This document shows positions 33,530 through 42,516 of a stretch of 64,000 nucleotides of DNA, piece by piece. A program made the translations under genes and the position numbers. The notes under the pieces are model-generated. The model was not told the DNA's origin, searched no databases, and worked only from the letters and a program-made list of their open reading frames with translations. The DNA comes from Chloroflexi bacterium 54-19 (GTDB lineage Bacteria; Chloroflexota; Chloroflexia; Chloroheliales; Chloroheliaceae): the NCBI GenBank assembly GCA_001898225.1, contig MKTJ01000012.1, positions 29,535 through 93,534 on the forward strand, written 5' to 3'. Positions within the stretch are counted from its first letter, which is position 1. Every line of letters starts with the position of its first letter.

Positions 33530-34849
33530 ATGAAAAATAACCCGATAGAGAGTTCCTTATCAGACGGTAGTGCTGCTATAAAGAAGAAACGCGAGAACTG
33601 GCAACTTATCCTTTACGCCTCGTTCATCTCCCAGCTTATCACCATGATCGGGTTCAACTCCTCTATTCCGTTTGTTCCCCTCTTTATTCAAAAAGACCTC
33701 GGTGTCACCAACGTAGGCGAAGCGGGCCTCTGGGCCGGGGTGATGGTGACGAGTAGCTTCCTGGCGATGGGCGCCTTTGCCCCTATCTGGGGTTCCCTCT
33801 CCGATAGGCATGGCCGGAAATCAATGGTATTGCGTTCAATCCTCGGCGGAGCCGTTGTCGTGGGCCTGATGGCTTTCACCGGCAACGTCTGGGTAATGCT
33901 GTTATTGCGTATCTTCCAGGGCGTCCTGACCGGGAGCGTTTCGGCCTACGTTACCCTGATTGCCTCGGTCACGCCTAAAGAAAAGACCGGCTACGCCCTC
34001 GGCCTGATGCAGACCTCGGTCTTCGTGGGCGCGAGCATCGGCCCGCTGGTGGGTGGGGTGCTGGCCGACCTGACCGACTACCGCTTCACCTTTATCATTA
34101 CCTCGCTGATTTTAGTGATTGCCGCCCTGATTGTCGTCTTTTTCGTCCACGAAGAATTTACGCCGCTCCAGGTCGAAAAGAAGGTCCAGAACCTGACTTT
34201 CATGGAACGCTTCAAAGGGGCTTTCTTCGAGAAGGAATTCGTGGCCCTGGTGGTCATCCTGGCCCTGGTCCAGTTCGCCTCGACCATCATCGCCCCTTTG
34301 CTGGCCCTCTTTATCAAAGTCCTCAACGGTGGCGGCGAACAGGGCGTCTCGACCCTGGCCGGGCTGGAACTGGGTATAACCGGGGTTGCCAGCGCTATCT
34401 CGGCGGTAGTGGCCGGACGTTTGAGCGACCGCTACGGGCACCGGCGTATCCTGTTGATAAGCTCGCTGGCGGCGGCGCTGCTCTACTTTCCCCAGGCGGC
34501 GGTCGGGAATGTCTGGGAGTTGCTAATCTTGCGCGGCCTGATGGGTCTGGCTTTTGGTGGGATTGTCCCGGCGGCCAACGCCCTTATAGCCGACAAAGTT
34601 CCCGAAGGCAAGAAGGGGTCGGCCTTTGGGGTGGTCAGTGGCGTTACCTCGCTCGGCTCGGCCAGCGGCCCAATTCTCGGTTCGGTTATCGCGGCGGCTT
34701 TCAGCACACGGGTTGTCTTTGTCCTGACCGCCCTCACCCTGCTGGGGGCTTATTTCTGGATAAAAATGACCCTGCCCGCAAACGCGGCCCAGAATTCGAA
34801 AGAACTGATTTTAGACGAAAAGCCTGCGACCCGGCAGGCCAAGGCTTGA
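33530..34849 (+). CDS. MFS transporter, DHA1 (MdtG-like) family
   Basis: A 439-residue transporter with 12 predicted TM segments. Motif A after TM2 is well kept (GSLSDRHGRKSMVLRS) and again in the second half (GRLSDRYGHRRILLIS); GLMQTSVFVGASIGPLVGG corresponds to motif C of drug antiporters. The N-terminal tail of about 25 residues is hydrophilic. Sequence wording is that of MdtG/Bmr-like multidrug or sugar efflux proteins driven by proton exchange. Its place after the GntR gene raises the alternative that it carries a sugar acid for the eda-kdgK pathway; motif C favours export. Confidence 0.85.
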   Translation: MKNNPIESSLSDGSAAIKKKRENWQLILYASFISQLITMIGFNSSIPFVPLFIQKDLGVTNVGEAGLWAGVMVTSSFLAMGAFAPIWGSLSDRHGRKSMVLRSILGGAVVVGLMAFTGNVWVMLLLRIFQGVLTGSVSAYVTLIASVTPKEKTGYALGLMQTSVFVGASIGPLVGGVLADLTDYRFTFIITSLILVIAALIVVFFVHEEFTPLQVEKKVQNLTFMERFKGAFFEKEFVALVVILALVQFASTIIAPLLALFIKVLNGGGEQGVSTLAGLELGITGVASAISAVVAGRLSDRYGHRRILLISSLAAALLYFPQAAVGNVWELLILRGLMGLAFGGIVPAANALIADKVPEGKKGSAFGVVSGVTSLGSASGPILGSVIAAAFSTRVVFVLTALTLLGAYFWIKMTLPANAAQNSKELILDEKPATRQAKA

Positions 34850-35054
34850 GGCTAGAACCGGCAGGTGGTTATAACCTTAACGGAAATAGCCACATTTATG
34901 TCGGTAATTGTTATATATTTTTGAAGTAATTTTGGGATATAATAAAATATAATTATAGGGAAATAGGCTGTTAACACCAACTGCCGAGAGGGTATTCTCA
35001 TCAAACCTTTACAAAGGGGTAAACGCAGGGATGAAATACCAATAAAAGACAAAG
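34850..35054 (+). promoter_or_regulatory. Region upstream of the fused ABC exporter
   Basis: AT-rich, with TATAAT (34936-34941) but no clear -35. A 12-base imperfect inverted repeat, GGTATTCTCATC and GATGAAATACC, encloses an inner CCTTTACAAAGG (34990-35040), so the leader may fold into a hairpin shortly before the start codon. Confidence 0.35.
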
Positions 35055-38000
35055 ATGCGAAACCTTAAAAATTTAATTCCGTATGTAGCCCGTTATAAAG
35101 TTTTCTTTATCACGGGCATACTTGTTCTGCTACTTCTTTCGTCTGTCACCCTCGTTCAACCTTATCTCATCCGCCTGGGTATAGACAGCTTGCAGGCCAA
35201 TAAATTCGAACCGCTCATTTCAGTGGTGATTGTGCTCGTTGGCCTGGTTCAGTTTGGGCTTGGTTTCATGCAGCGATGGTCGGTAAACCGGGTCGGTCAC
35301 ATGGTTGAGGCCGACATCCGCAAAGACCTTTTTCAGAAATTACAGACGCTCGACCGGCGCTTTTTCGACCAGAACAGTGTCGGCGACCTGATTGTCCACA
35401 GCACCTCAGACATCACCATTCAACGCAACTTTATCGTACAGGGCATTATCAGCGGGGCCAACACCATTTTTATGGGGGTGATTGCCCTTGGCCTGATGTT
35501 CTACCAGAACTGGAAACTGGCTATAATTGGCCTGATTTTCCTGCCGTTTATGGCGATAGCTTTCTCCTACATTCGCCGCCACATGGAGACGGTCTACCAG
35601 GCCGCCCAGGAACGGTTGGGCGAGGTCAGCAACCGGGTCCAGGAAGTGCTGTCGGGCATCAGGGTCGTCAAAGCCTACACCGTCGAACACGTGGAAGGCG
35701 AACGCTACGCCCACGAAAACCAGCTTTACGTCGGAGACCGGCTCCGCTTTGCCCGCCTCAACTCCTTCCTAATCCCGCTCATCCAGCTTGCCACCGGCCT
35801 GACTACGGCCCTGCTGCTCTGGGTTGGCGCGAACGAAATCGACTCCGGTCACCTGACTATCGGCCAGTTCGTCCAGTTCAACGCTTACCTGCTGTTACTG
35901 GCCGGGCCGCTTTCGAACCTGGGCGCGGTGATGGGTATCGGGCAGCAAGCCTCGATAAGCATGGCTCGTTTGCAGCGTATTCTCCATTACGAACCGGACA
36001 TCTCCGAGCCGGACGCGCAAAATGTCATCAATCCGCCCACCGCTCAACCGGGCCAGACCACCCTCGAATTCAAAGATACCGGGATGCGCTTTGGCGACAA
36101 GTGGGCCCTGCGCCATCTCAACTTCAAAATCCAGACCGGCCAGACCGTTGCGGTAGTAGGGCCGACCGGTTCCGGCAAGACCTCGTTAGCCTCGATGATT
36201 GGCCGGGTCTACGACGCCGACGAAGGGGCGGTCCTGCTCAACGGCACCAACGTCAAAAATATCCCGCTCGAAGAACTGCGCCGCCGGGTGAGTTACGTCC
36301 CGCAAGAAACCCTGCTTTTCTCGCTCTCCCTGCGCGACAATATCGCTTTTGGTAAAAACCACGCCATTGAAGATGAAATCTTTACAGCCGCCGACCTCTC
36401 ACGGCTGGCCCAGGACTTGCCCCAGATACCGGGCGGCTACGACGCCACGGTCGGGGAGCGCGGCGTGACCCTTAGCGGCGGTCAGAAACAACGCACCGCT
36501 ATCGCCCGCGCGCTCGTCCCCGATTCGGAACTGCTTATCCTGGATGACGCGCTCAGCAGCGTAGACGCCAGCACTCAGAACCTGATTGCGGCCAATTTGC
36601 GACTCCTGGCTGCGCAGGGCCGCACAACCCTAATTGTGACCCAGCGCCTGGCCCTGGTTAAAAACGCCGACTGGATTGTGGTCCTCGATGAGGGCCGGAT
36701 TGTCGCGGAAGGCACTCACGCCACCCTTTTGAGCCAGGAGGAAAGCCTTTACTCCCGCATGTACCGGCACGAACTGGCCGCCGCCGCCGACAGCCTGCTC
36801 GATGAAGCGGTCTTCCCGACCAGCCTGACTGCCGGGGCCGCCGATGGCGGGTCGAGCCTGCCGTTAAAGAAGGCCAAACAGACCGCGCCCGTGGCATCCC
36901 TGGGCCAGGCTACCGTCACCACTCCTGGCAAAGCGGAGGAAACCACGGTTGAAAAGAACCAGGGTAAATCTAAAAAGAAAAAAGAGAAGACCGAGGAACA
37001 CGGCGACGAAATCCTGGGACTGGACTATAAGGGTGGGCGGCTAACCCGCCTGGTCAGCTACATTTTCCGCTACTGGCGCATCCTGCTGATAGCCACCCCG
37101 ATTGTTGTCATCGGCTCGCTGTTGGAACTGGTCGGGCCGCTCTTGAGCAAGACCGCCATTGACAACTACATCACGCCGGGCAAGCTTAACGGCCTGGATG
37201 TGATATTGTGGCTGTTCGCGGGGGCGACCATCTTCAGTTTCGTAATGCGCTACTTCCGGGCCTACCTTATGGAGAAAATCGGCCAACTGGTCGTGCGTGA
37301 CTTGCGGGTGGAGCTTTTCAGACACCTGCTAGGCCACTCTCTTTCGTTCTTCGACCGTTACCCGGCGGGCAGCCTGATTGGCCGCCTGACCAGCGACATG
37401 GATGCCATCAACGACCTGCTGAGCCAGGGCGCGGTCGCGGTAATCGCCGACCTGATTACGGTCGTGGCGATTGTCACGACCATGTTTATCCTGGATTGGC
37501 GGTTGGCCCTGGTCAGCCTGGCCGTGCTGCCGCTCCTGTTCGTGGCGACGAGTGTCTTCCGCAAGATTTTACGGCGGGCCTGGCGCGCTTCCCGGCGCAA
37601 ATACTCAATATTGGTCGGGTACATGGCCGAGAACTACTCCGGGATGCTGACCATCCAGTTGTTCAACCGCCAGCATATCAACCTGGACCACTTCAACGAG
37701 CTTAACCAGGACTATTTCCAGAGCAACCGCTTTATCGTCTCGATTAACGGTATCTTCTTGCCGCTGGTTTCGTTCCTGGCCCAACTGGCAAACGCCCTGC
37801 TGCTGCTGGTGGCGGGTTGGCTCTTTATCCAGGGCGGCGATATAACCTTCGGGTTGATTGTGGCCTTCCTGCAATACACCGAACGCGCCTTTACGCCTAT
37901 CCGGGACCTGGCCGAGAAATATACCTCCTTCCAGGCTGCCAGCGCCAGTTGCGAACGCATCTTTGGGCTGCTCGACCAGAAAGCCGCCATCCTAGACCCC

Positions 38001-38783
38001 GAAAACCCGGTTGAACTGGTCAAACCGGGCAAAAAGGATTGGGCCGAAGTCAACTTCGATAAGGTAGTCTTTGGTTACAACCCGGAATTTCCGGTTATTA
38101 AGGGAATTTCGTTCAAGGTAAAACCGGGCGAGAAAATCGCGATTGTTGGGGCGACCGGGGCCGGTAAGACCAGCATCACCAGTCTGCTTGGCCGCAACTA
38201 CGAAATTCAATCGGGCAGCATCAAAGTCAACAACGTAGACATCCGGGACGTTCACCAGGCCGATTTGCGCCAGCACCTGGCCCTGGTGCTGCAAGACCCG
38301 GTCCTGTTCAAAGGGACGATTGCCGATAATATCAAGCTGGGCCGGACCGATATTTCGGATGAAGCCCTGCGCGAAGCCGCCGAGTATGTCGGGGCGGACA
38401 CCTTCATCAAGCAATTACCGGGCGGCTACGATTACGAGCTACAGGAACGGGGCACCAACCTTTCGGCAGGCCAGCGCCAGTTGCTCAGTTTCGCCCGCGC
38501 CCTGGTCTACAACCCGGATGCGATTCTTATCCTCGACGAAGCGACTTCAAGCGTGGATAGTCAGAGCGAAGCGATTATCCAGGATGCTCTCAAAAAGCTT
38601 CTATCCGGGCGCACCGCCCTGATTATCGCCCACCGCCTCAGCACCGTCCGCGATGTTGACCGGATTATCGTGATGGAAAGGGGCCACATCGCTGAAATGG
38701 GTACTCAGGCCGAATTGCTTCGCATGGGCAAGTTATACTATAACCTGTACCTGAACCAGATGTCGCTGGTAAACAATGCCTGA
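35055..38783 (+). CDS. Fused heterodimeric-type ABC exporter (TMD-NBD-TMD-NBD)
   Basis: A 1242-residue protein carrying two complete ABC-exporter halves. Half 1: six TM (about 15-310), Walker A GPTGSGKTS (about 369), signature LSGGQKQR (about 473), Walker B LLILDDALSSVD with Asp in place of the catalytic Glu, and VTQRL with Gln in place of the H-loop His. A charged linker with SKKKKEKTEEHGDE joins them (about 585-660). Half 2: TM (about 670-960), GATGAGKTS (about 1032), LSAGQRQL, ILILDEATSSVD and IIAHRLSTV, all catalytic. The first site is degenerate as in the two-gene exporter TM287/288, here in one polypeptide. It probably exports drugs or lipids. Confidence 0.92.
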   Translation: MRNLKNLIPYVARYKVFFITGILVLLLLSSVTLVQPYLIRLGIDSLQANKFEPLISVVIVLVGLVQFGLGFMQRWSVNRVGHMVEADIRKDLFQKLQTLDRRFFDQNSVGDLIVHSTSDITIQRNFIVQGIISGANTIFMGVIALGLMFYQNWKLAIIGLIFLPFMAIAFSYIRRHMETVYQAAQERLGEVSNRVQEVLSGIRVVKAYTVEHVEGERYAHENQLYVGDRLRFARLNSFLIPLIQLATGLTTALLLWVGANEIDSGHLTIGQFVQFNAYLLLLAGPLSNLGAVMGIGQQASISMARLQRILHYEPDISEPDAQNVINPPTAQPGQTTLEFKDTGMRFGDKWALRHLNFKIQTGQTVAVVGPTGSGKTSLASMIGRVYDADEGAVLLNGTNVKNIPLEELRRRVSYVPQETLLFSLSLRDNIAFGKNHAIEDEIFTAADLSRLAQDLPQIPGGYDATVGERGVTLSGGQKQRTAIARALVPDSELLILDDALSSVDASTQNLIAANLRLLAAQGRTTLIVTQRLALVKNADWIVVLDEGRIVAEGTHATLLSQEESLYSRMYRHELAAAADSLLDEAVFPTSLTAGAADGGSSLPLKKAKQTAPVASLGQATVTTPGKAEETTVEKNQGKSKKKKEKTEEHGDEILGLDYKGGRLTRLVSYIFRYWRILLIATPIVVIGSLLELVGPLLSKTAIDNYITPGKLNGLDVILWLFAGATIFSFVMRYFRAYLMEKIGQLVVRDLRVELFRHLLGHSLSFFDRYPAGSLIGRLTSDMDAINDLLSQGAVAVIADLITVVAIVTTMFILDWRLALVSLAVLPLLFVATSVFRKILRRAWRASRRKYSILVGYMAENYSGMLTIQLFNRQHINLDHFNELNQDYFQSNRFIVSINGIFLPLVSFLAQLANALLLLVAGWLFIQGGDITFGLIVAFLQYTERAFTPIRDLAEKYTSFQAASASCERIFGLLDQKAAILDPENPVELVKPGKKDWAEVNFDKVVFGYNPEFPVIKGISFKVKPGEKIAIVGATGAGKTSITSLLGRNYEIQSGSIKVNNVDIRDVHQADLRQHLALVLQDPVLFKGTIADNIKLGRTDISDEALREAAEYVGADTFIKQLPGGYDYELQERGTNLSAGQRQLLSFARALVYNPDAILILDEATSSVDSQSEAIIQDALKKLLSGRTALIIAHRLSTVRDVDRIIVMERGHIAEMGTQAELLRMGKLYYNLYLNQMSLVNNA

Positions 38784-38818
38784 TGCTACTTTTAACTTGA
38801 AAGAGGCCAATTAGTTTT

Positions 38819-39805
38819 ATGAATTATCGTGAATTTGGGCGGACAGGCTGGAAAGTCTCGGAAATGGGCTTTGGGGCCTGGGCCATCGGCGGGGACGCCT
38901 GGGGCCAGACCGACGACTCGGAAGCAATTGCCGCCCTCAAAAAAGCGATTGACCTGGGAGTCAATTTTATTGATACCGCCGATGTCTACGGTGACGGCCA
39001 TTCCGAGGAATTGATTGCCCGGGTCCGCAAGGAGACCGACCGGGAAATCATCATTGCCACGAAGGCCGGGCGCCGTCTCAACCCGCATGTGGCCGGGGGC
39101 TATAACCGGGAGAACCTGACCGCCTTTGTCGAACGCAGCCTGAAAAACCTCGGCACCGAAGCGATTGACCTGTTGCAACTCCACTGCCCGCCCTCCGAGG
39201 TCTATGACATGCCGGAAGTCTTCGGTATCCTGGACGACCTGACCCAGCAAGGCAAACTCCGTTTTTACGGCGTAAGCGTCGAGCGAGTAGACGAAGCCCT
39301 CAAGGCTATCACTTCCCCGCACGTCCAGAGCGTGCAGATTATCTTCAACATGTTCCGGCTCAAACCGGCGGAAGAATTCTTCCAGGCCGCCGCCGAAAAG
39401 AAAGTGGGCGTTATCGTGCGTGTGCCACTGGCAAGCGGACTGCTCACCGGCAAATTTAACCGGGAGAGCCATTTCGCGGCGTCCGACCACCGCAACTTCA
39501 ACCGCCACGGCGAATCCTTCGACCAGGGCGAAACCTTTTCAGGGGTGGACTACGAGACCGGGTTGGCGGCGGTCGAAGCACTCAAAAAACTGGTGCCGTC
39601 CGGCGAAACGATGGCCCGGTTCGCCTTGCGCTGGATTCTGATGTTCCCGCAGGTCTCGACGGTTATCGCCGGGGCCAAAAACCCGGCCCAGGCCGAAGCC
39701 AACAGCACCGTGGGCGACCTGCCACCGCTTGACGCGGCCACCTTGCAGCAGGTCCAGGCCGTTTACGACAAATACCTGCGGGCACAAATCCACCCGCGCT
39801 GGTAA
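38819..39805 (+). CDS. Aldo/keto reductase
   Basis: A 328-residue NADPH-dependent reductase with the (beta/alpha)8 aldo/keto reductase fold. The tetrad is visible: Asp in FIDTADVYGDG, Tyr in the same motif, Lys in IATKAGRR and His in LLQLHCPP. The C-terminal ALRWILMFPQVSTVIAGAKNPAQAEAN is the usual NADPH-binding region. Wording is close to the AKR group related to YghZ/Tas and general stress reductases acting on aldehydes or ketones. It starts 35 bases after the ABC exporter with AAAGAGG upstream and may share its transcript. Confidence 0.9.
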   Translation: MNYREFGRTGWKVSEMGFGAWAIGGDAWGQTDDSEAIAALKKAIDLGVNFIDTADVYGDGHSEELIARVRKETDREIIIATKAGRRLNPHVAGGYNRENLTAFVERSLKNLGTEAIDLLQLHCPPSEVYDMPEVFGILDDLTQQGKLRFYGVSVERVDEALKAITSPHVQSVQIIFNMFRLKPAEEFFQAAAEKKVGVIVRVPLASGLLTGKFNRESHFAASDHRNFNRHGESFDQGETFSGVDYETGLAAVEALKKLVPSGETMARFALRWILMFPQVSTVIAGAKNPAQAEANSTVGDLPPLDAATLQQVQAVYDKYLRAQIHPRW

Positions 39806-39907
39806 TTTAATCCGAGTAAAGCGTCCACAAAGGGCTGTTACGGCTAATTGCGGACGTAAAAACGATCCTCCTACCAACCGGGGCTTCCTCACTTATAGAT
39901 AGGCCTT

Positions 39908-40163
39908 CCCATGTCATTCCGTAAGCCGCTGTTGAAAGACGACTAGCTTCAATCGAACGGCGGCTTACGGAATCTCGCGCCGTTGGCATAATGTAAAAAC
40001 ATCAACTGGCCCATATCTCAGGCTGAATCAGGCTTCGACCTGACGCACTTTGAAGCTGACTAAATCTTCGACCGTGATATTCGCCAACGGCGCGAGATTC
40101 TGTAGAAGGCCCTTTGTCTTTACCAAGTGTTCGTTTATTCAGCCTTCTACAGAATGACATGGG
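39908..40163. mobile_element. 256-bp cruciform (MITE-like) element with nested perfect palindromes
   Basis: Terminal inverted repeats CCCATGTCATTC (39908-39919) and GAATGACATGGG (40152-40163) are perfect. Inside are three more perfect stems: ATTCCGTAAGCCGC with GCGGCTTACGGAAT (39916-39929/39960-39973), GAATCTCGCGCCGTTGGC with its complement (39970-39987/40083-40100), and ATTCTGTAGAAGGC with GCCTTCTACAGAAT (40097-40110/40142-40155). Together they make a three-armed junction on one outer stem. No transposase is encoded. It shares ACCGTGATATT and end wording with the 96-bp repeat family, so both may be mobilised in trans or act as structured transcripts. Confidence 0.8.
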
Positions 40164-40653
40164 TGTGACCTTATTTGAATCTTCTAGACCTTTCTAATAT
40201 CAGGATTTTTGAACCCTCCACGTCAGCCATCCTGGAATTCTTACTATTCTTTGACATACTACCGGATAGAACCACCACTTAATTTTCCGGCCAAATTGGT
40301 GTAATAAAGCTGTAATCACGGCTTATTTACCCTGACATATAAATATTTTAAACTCAGTAATGTCTGGTCCAACTTTTTTGTTTGCAGAAAAACAATTTTG
40401 TCGGTTTCACCGGGATTTTCAGGGCTATAAAATTTGGCCATAAAGTCCCAAACAAATTCAGGATTTGGCCTCTAGGAAGCCTAAATCACCCTTTTAGGCT
40501 AAGATAGCCTAGTACTTTTTATATATTTACAATAACGAGCCGGATACTAATAATTATTACAAAGTTAAACGAGCCGACACACGTTTGACAAGGTATATTC
40601 AGCCTTTTAGTCATTATGGACTTATAAATTTATTTTGGAGCAAGGAGAAGGAA
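40164..40653 (+). promoter_or_regulatory. AT-rich region upstream of the Flp pilin gene
   Basis: No gene is evident in this stretch. TTGACA at 40585-40590 with TAGTCA at 40608-40613 (17-base spacer) is a weak promoter candidate for the pilin gene. The rest shows no repeat that I can support. Confidence 0.3.
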
Positions 40654-40830
40654 GTGATAGACTTTAAAAAAATTTTCGCCCAGCAAAATGAGGAAGGCGA
40701 AGAAGGCCAGGGGTTAGTGGAATACGCGCTGATTTTATTCCTGGTGGCGGTCGTGGTTATCGGTATCCTGATTGTGCTAGGTCCCAAAGTCGGTAGTGTC
40801 TTTAGCTCCATCACCAAAGGCTTAAGCTAA
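40654..40830 (+). CDS. Flp/Fap-type pilin precursor
   Basis: A 58-residue class IVb pilin. The basic/acidic leader (VIDFKKIFAQQNEEGEEGQ) is followed by the processing region G-Q-GLVEYALILFLV, in which the conserved Glu lies five residues after the probable TadV-type cleavage Gly, and one hydrophobic helix. The start is GTG 40654 with AAGGAG 6 bases upstream; an in-frame TTG at 40585 is less likely. Flp pilins form Tad pili used for adhesion. No other tad gene is nearby, so export and assembly genes must be elsewhere. A strong terminator follows. Confidence 0.88.
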   Translation: MIDFKKIFAQQNEEGEEGQGLVEYALILFLVAVVVIGILIVLGPKVGSVFSSITKGLS

Positions 40831-40877
40831 TCCCAGGGCCAGGCTATACTCCATTCGCCAAATATAGATATTTTCGA

Positions 40878-40930
40878 CTAAAACGCGGAGACCGGGGACA
40901 AGGGCGTCCAGGGCCTCCGCGTTTTAGTTG
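40878..40930. terminator. Bidirectional terminator between flp and the 14-TM exporter
   Basis: CTAAAACGCGGAG (40878-40890) and CTCCGCGTTTTAG (40915-40927) form a perfect 13-bp stem with A/T runs on each side. Confidence 0.85.
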
Positions 40931-40950
40931 GCCAGATTTACCCGGCTGGT

Positions 40951-42516
40951 CTATTCGGGTAAGCCGGTCGGATTGGGCACCGACTCCACTTCCGCCGCCG
41001 CCTTGCGATTAATTTTAGCGCGCGGCATCTGGAAGATAATCACCAGGGCAATCACCGCGCTCAAGACCTCCACCAGGATTACCCAGTGAAAAGCCTGCTC
41101 CAGGCCGGTCTGGACTGCCCCACGGGTAGCGGCATCAATTGTGCGCCCGGCCAGCGGGTTAAGAATGGCGTTCATCAGGTCGAGCGGGTTATGGGTGCCG
41201 CCGGTCAACTTTTCGGTCTGCGACACCAGTATATTATTCAAAATACTCCCCAGCGCGGCCACCCAGATGGTGCTGCCCAGGCTTCTTAAAAAGAGGTTGG
41301 AGGCGGTCGCTACTCCCCGCCGCTCCCAGGTCACTTCGTTCTGGATAGCTACTACAAACGAAGTGGTCGAGAAACCAAGCCCAAACCCCGAAAGCAACGA
41401 GCAGAACGCGATGTAAAACGGCGAGGTCTGCCGGTCGATGACTAACATCATTATGACGCTTACCAGCAAAATCACTCCACCCAGAAGGGCGGTATATCGA
41501 TAGCCCCAGCGCAGTATCAACCGCCCGGCAAACGAGCCCGCAATCGGCCAGCCGATAGACATAGTTGCCAGCACACCCCCGGCGATAGTCGCCGAAGTCC
41601 CCAGGGCACCCTGCACAAAGAGCGGCACATAGGTCACGACCCCTATCATGACCCCGCCTATTAACAGGGCCGCGATACCGGAGACCAGGATGAGCCGGTT
41701 CTTAAAGAGCGAAAGAGGCAGGATGGGTTCCCCTGCCACCCGCTCGACCATAAAGAAACCGGCCAGGCCCACGACCGCCACCCCGAAGACCAGCAAGCTG
41801 GGGCCGCTCACCCAGGCCCAATCACGCCCGCCGGAAGTCAGGCCCAGGAGTAAGGCGCTGGTGCCGACCAACAAACAAAAAGCCCCCATAAAATCTATCT
41901 TGTGATTACGGGTGTTCAGCCGCTCGTGGAAGAAAATAACAATCGTCAGGACGGCGAGGATGCCAAAGGGCAAATTGAGGTAGAAAATCCAGCGCCAGGA
42001 GGTGTTATCCACGATGAAGCCCCCCAGGGCCGGGCCGACTACCGCCGATATACCCCAGACGCTGCCGGTAAAACCCTGGATTTTAGCGCGCTGTTCGAGC
42101 GGAAAGAGGTCGCCCAGGATAGTCACGGCAATCGGCAAAATCGCGCCACCGCCGATACCCTGGATACCCCTGAAAATTACCAGTTGGAGCATATCCTGGG
42201 AATAGCCGCACAGGGCCGACCCGGCCAGGAACAAAACAACACCCACCAGCAAGACCCGTTTGCGGCCAAAAAGGTCGGCCAGTTTGCCATAGATGGGGAC
42301 CGTTACGGTCGAAGTTAGCAAATAAATCGAAAATACCCAACTATAAAGGTCGAACCCGCCCAGTTGGCCGGTAATAGTGGGCATAGCCGTGCTGACGATG
42401 CTGCCATCCAGGGCAGCCAGGAAGGTCGTCAGCATCAGACCGGCGACAATCAACCAGACTTTGTCATTCGCAGGTTCCGAAGTCTGGCGAGGTTTTTCGG
42501 TTACGGAAGTATTCAT
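40951..42516 (-). CDS. MFS drug exporter, DHA2/EmrB-QacA family
   Basis: A 521-residue membrane protein with 14 predicted TM segments, the mark of DHA2. Motif D1 LAALDGSIVSTAMPTI and motif A GKLADLFGRKRVLLVG are clear, as is the motif C region SVWGISAVVGPALGGFI. It exports lipophilic drugs by proton antiport, judged from family. The frame begins at 42639, but ATG 42516 (MNTSVTEKPRQT) is preferred because it leaves the usual short cytoplasmic tail before TM1. Two hairpins lie upstream on the same strand (42607-42634, 42698-42712), possibly in its leader. Confidence 0.9.
   Translation of the reverse strand: MNTSVTEKPRQTSEPANDKVWLIVAGLMLTTFLAALDGSIVSTAMPTITGQLGGFDLYSWVFSIYLLTSTVTVPIYGKLADLFGRKRVLLVGVVLFLAGSALCGYSQDMLQLVIFRGIQGIGGGAILPIAVTILGDLFPLEQRAKIQGFTGSVWGISAVVGPALGGFIVDNTSWRWIFYLNLPFGILAVLTIVIFFHERLNTRNHKIDFMGAFCLLVGTSALLLGLTSGGRDWAWVSGPSLLVFGVAVVGLAGFFMVERVAGEPILPLSLFKNRLILVSGIAALLIGGVMIGVVTYVPLFVQGALGTSATIAGGVLATMSIGWPIAGSFAGRLILRWGYRYTALLGGVILLVSVIMMLVIDRQTSPFYIAFCSLLSGFGLGFSTTSFVVAIQNEVTWERRGVATASNLFLRSLGSTIWVAALGSILNNILVSQTEKLTGGTHNPLDLMNAILNPLAGRTIDAATRGAVQTGLEQAFHWVILVEVLSAVIALVIIFQMPRAKINRKAAAEVESVPNPTGLPE

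Noticed and set aside
34985..35040. Partial resemblance to a TPP riboswitch (CCGAGAGGGTA ... ACGCAGGGATGA)
   Set aside because: The conserved CTGAGA and GAACCTGA parts are missing and the following gene is an ABC exporter without a thiamine link.
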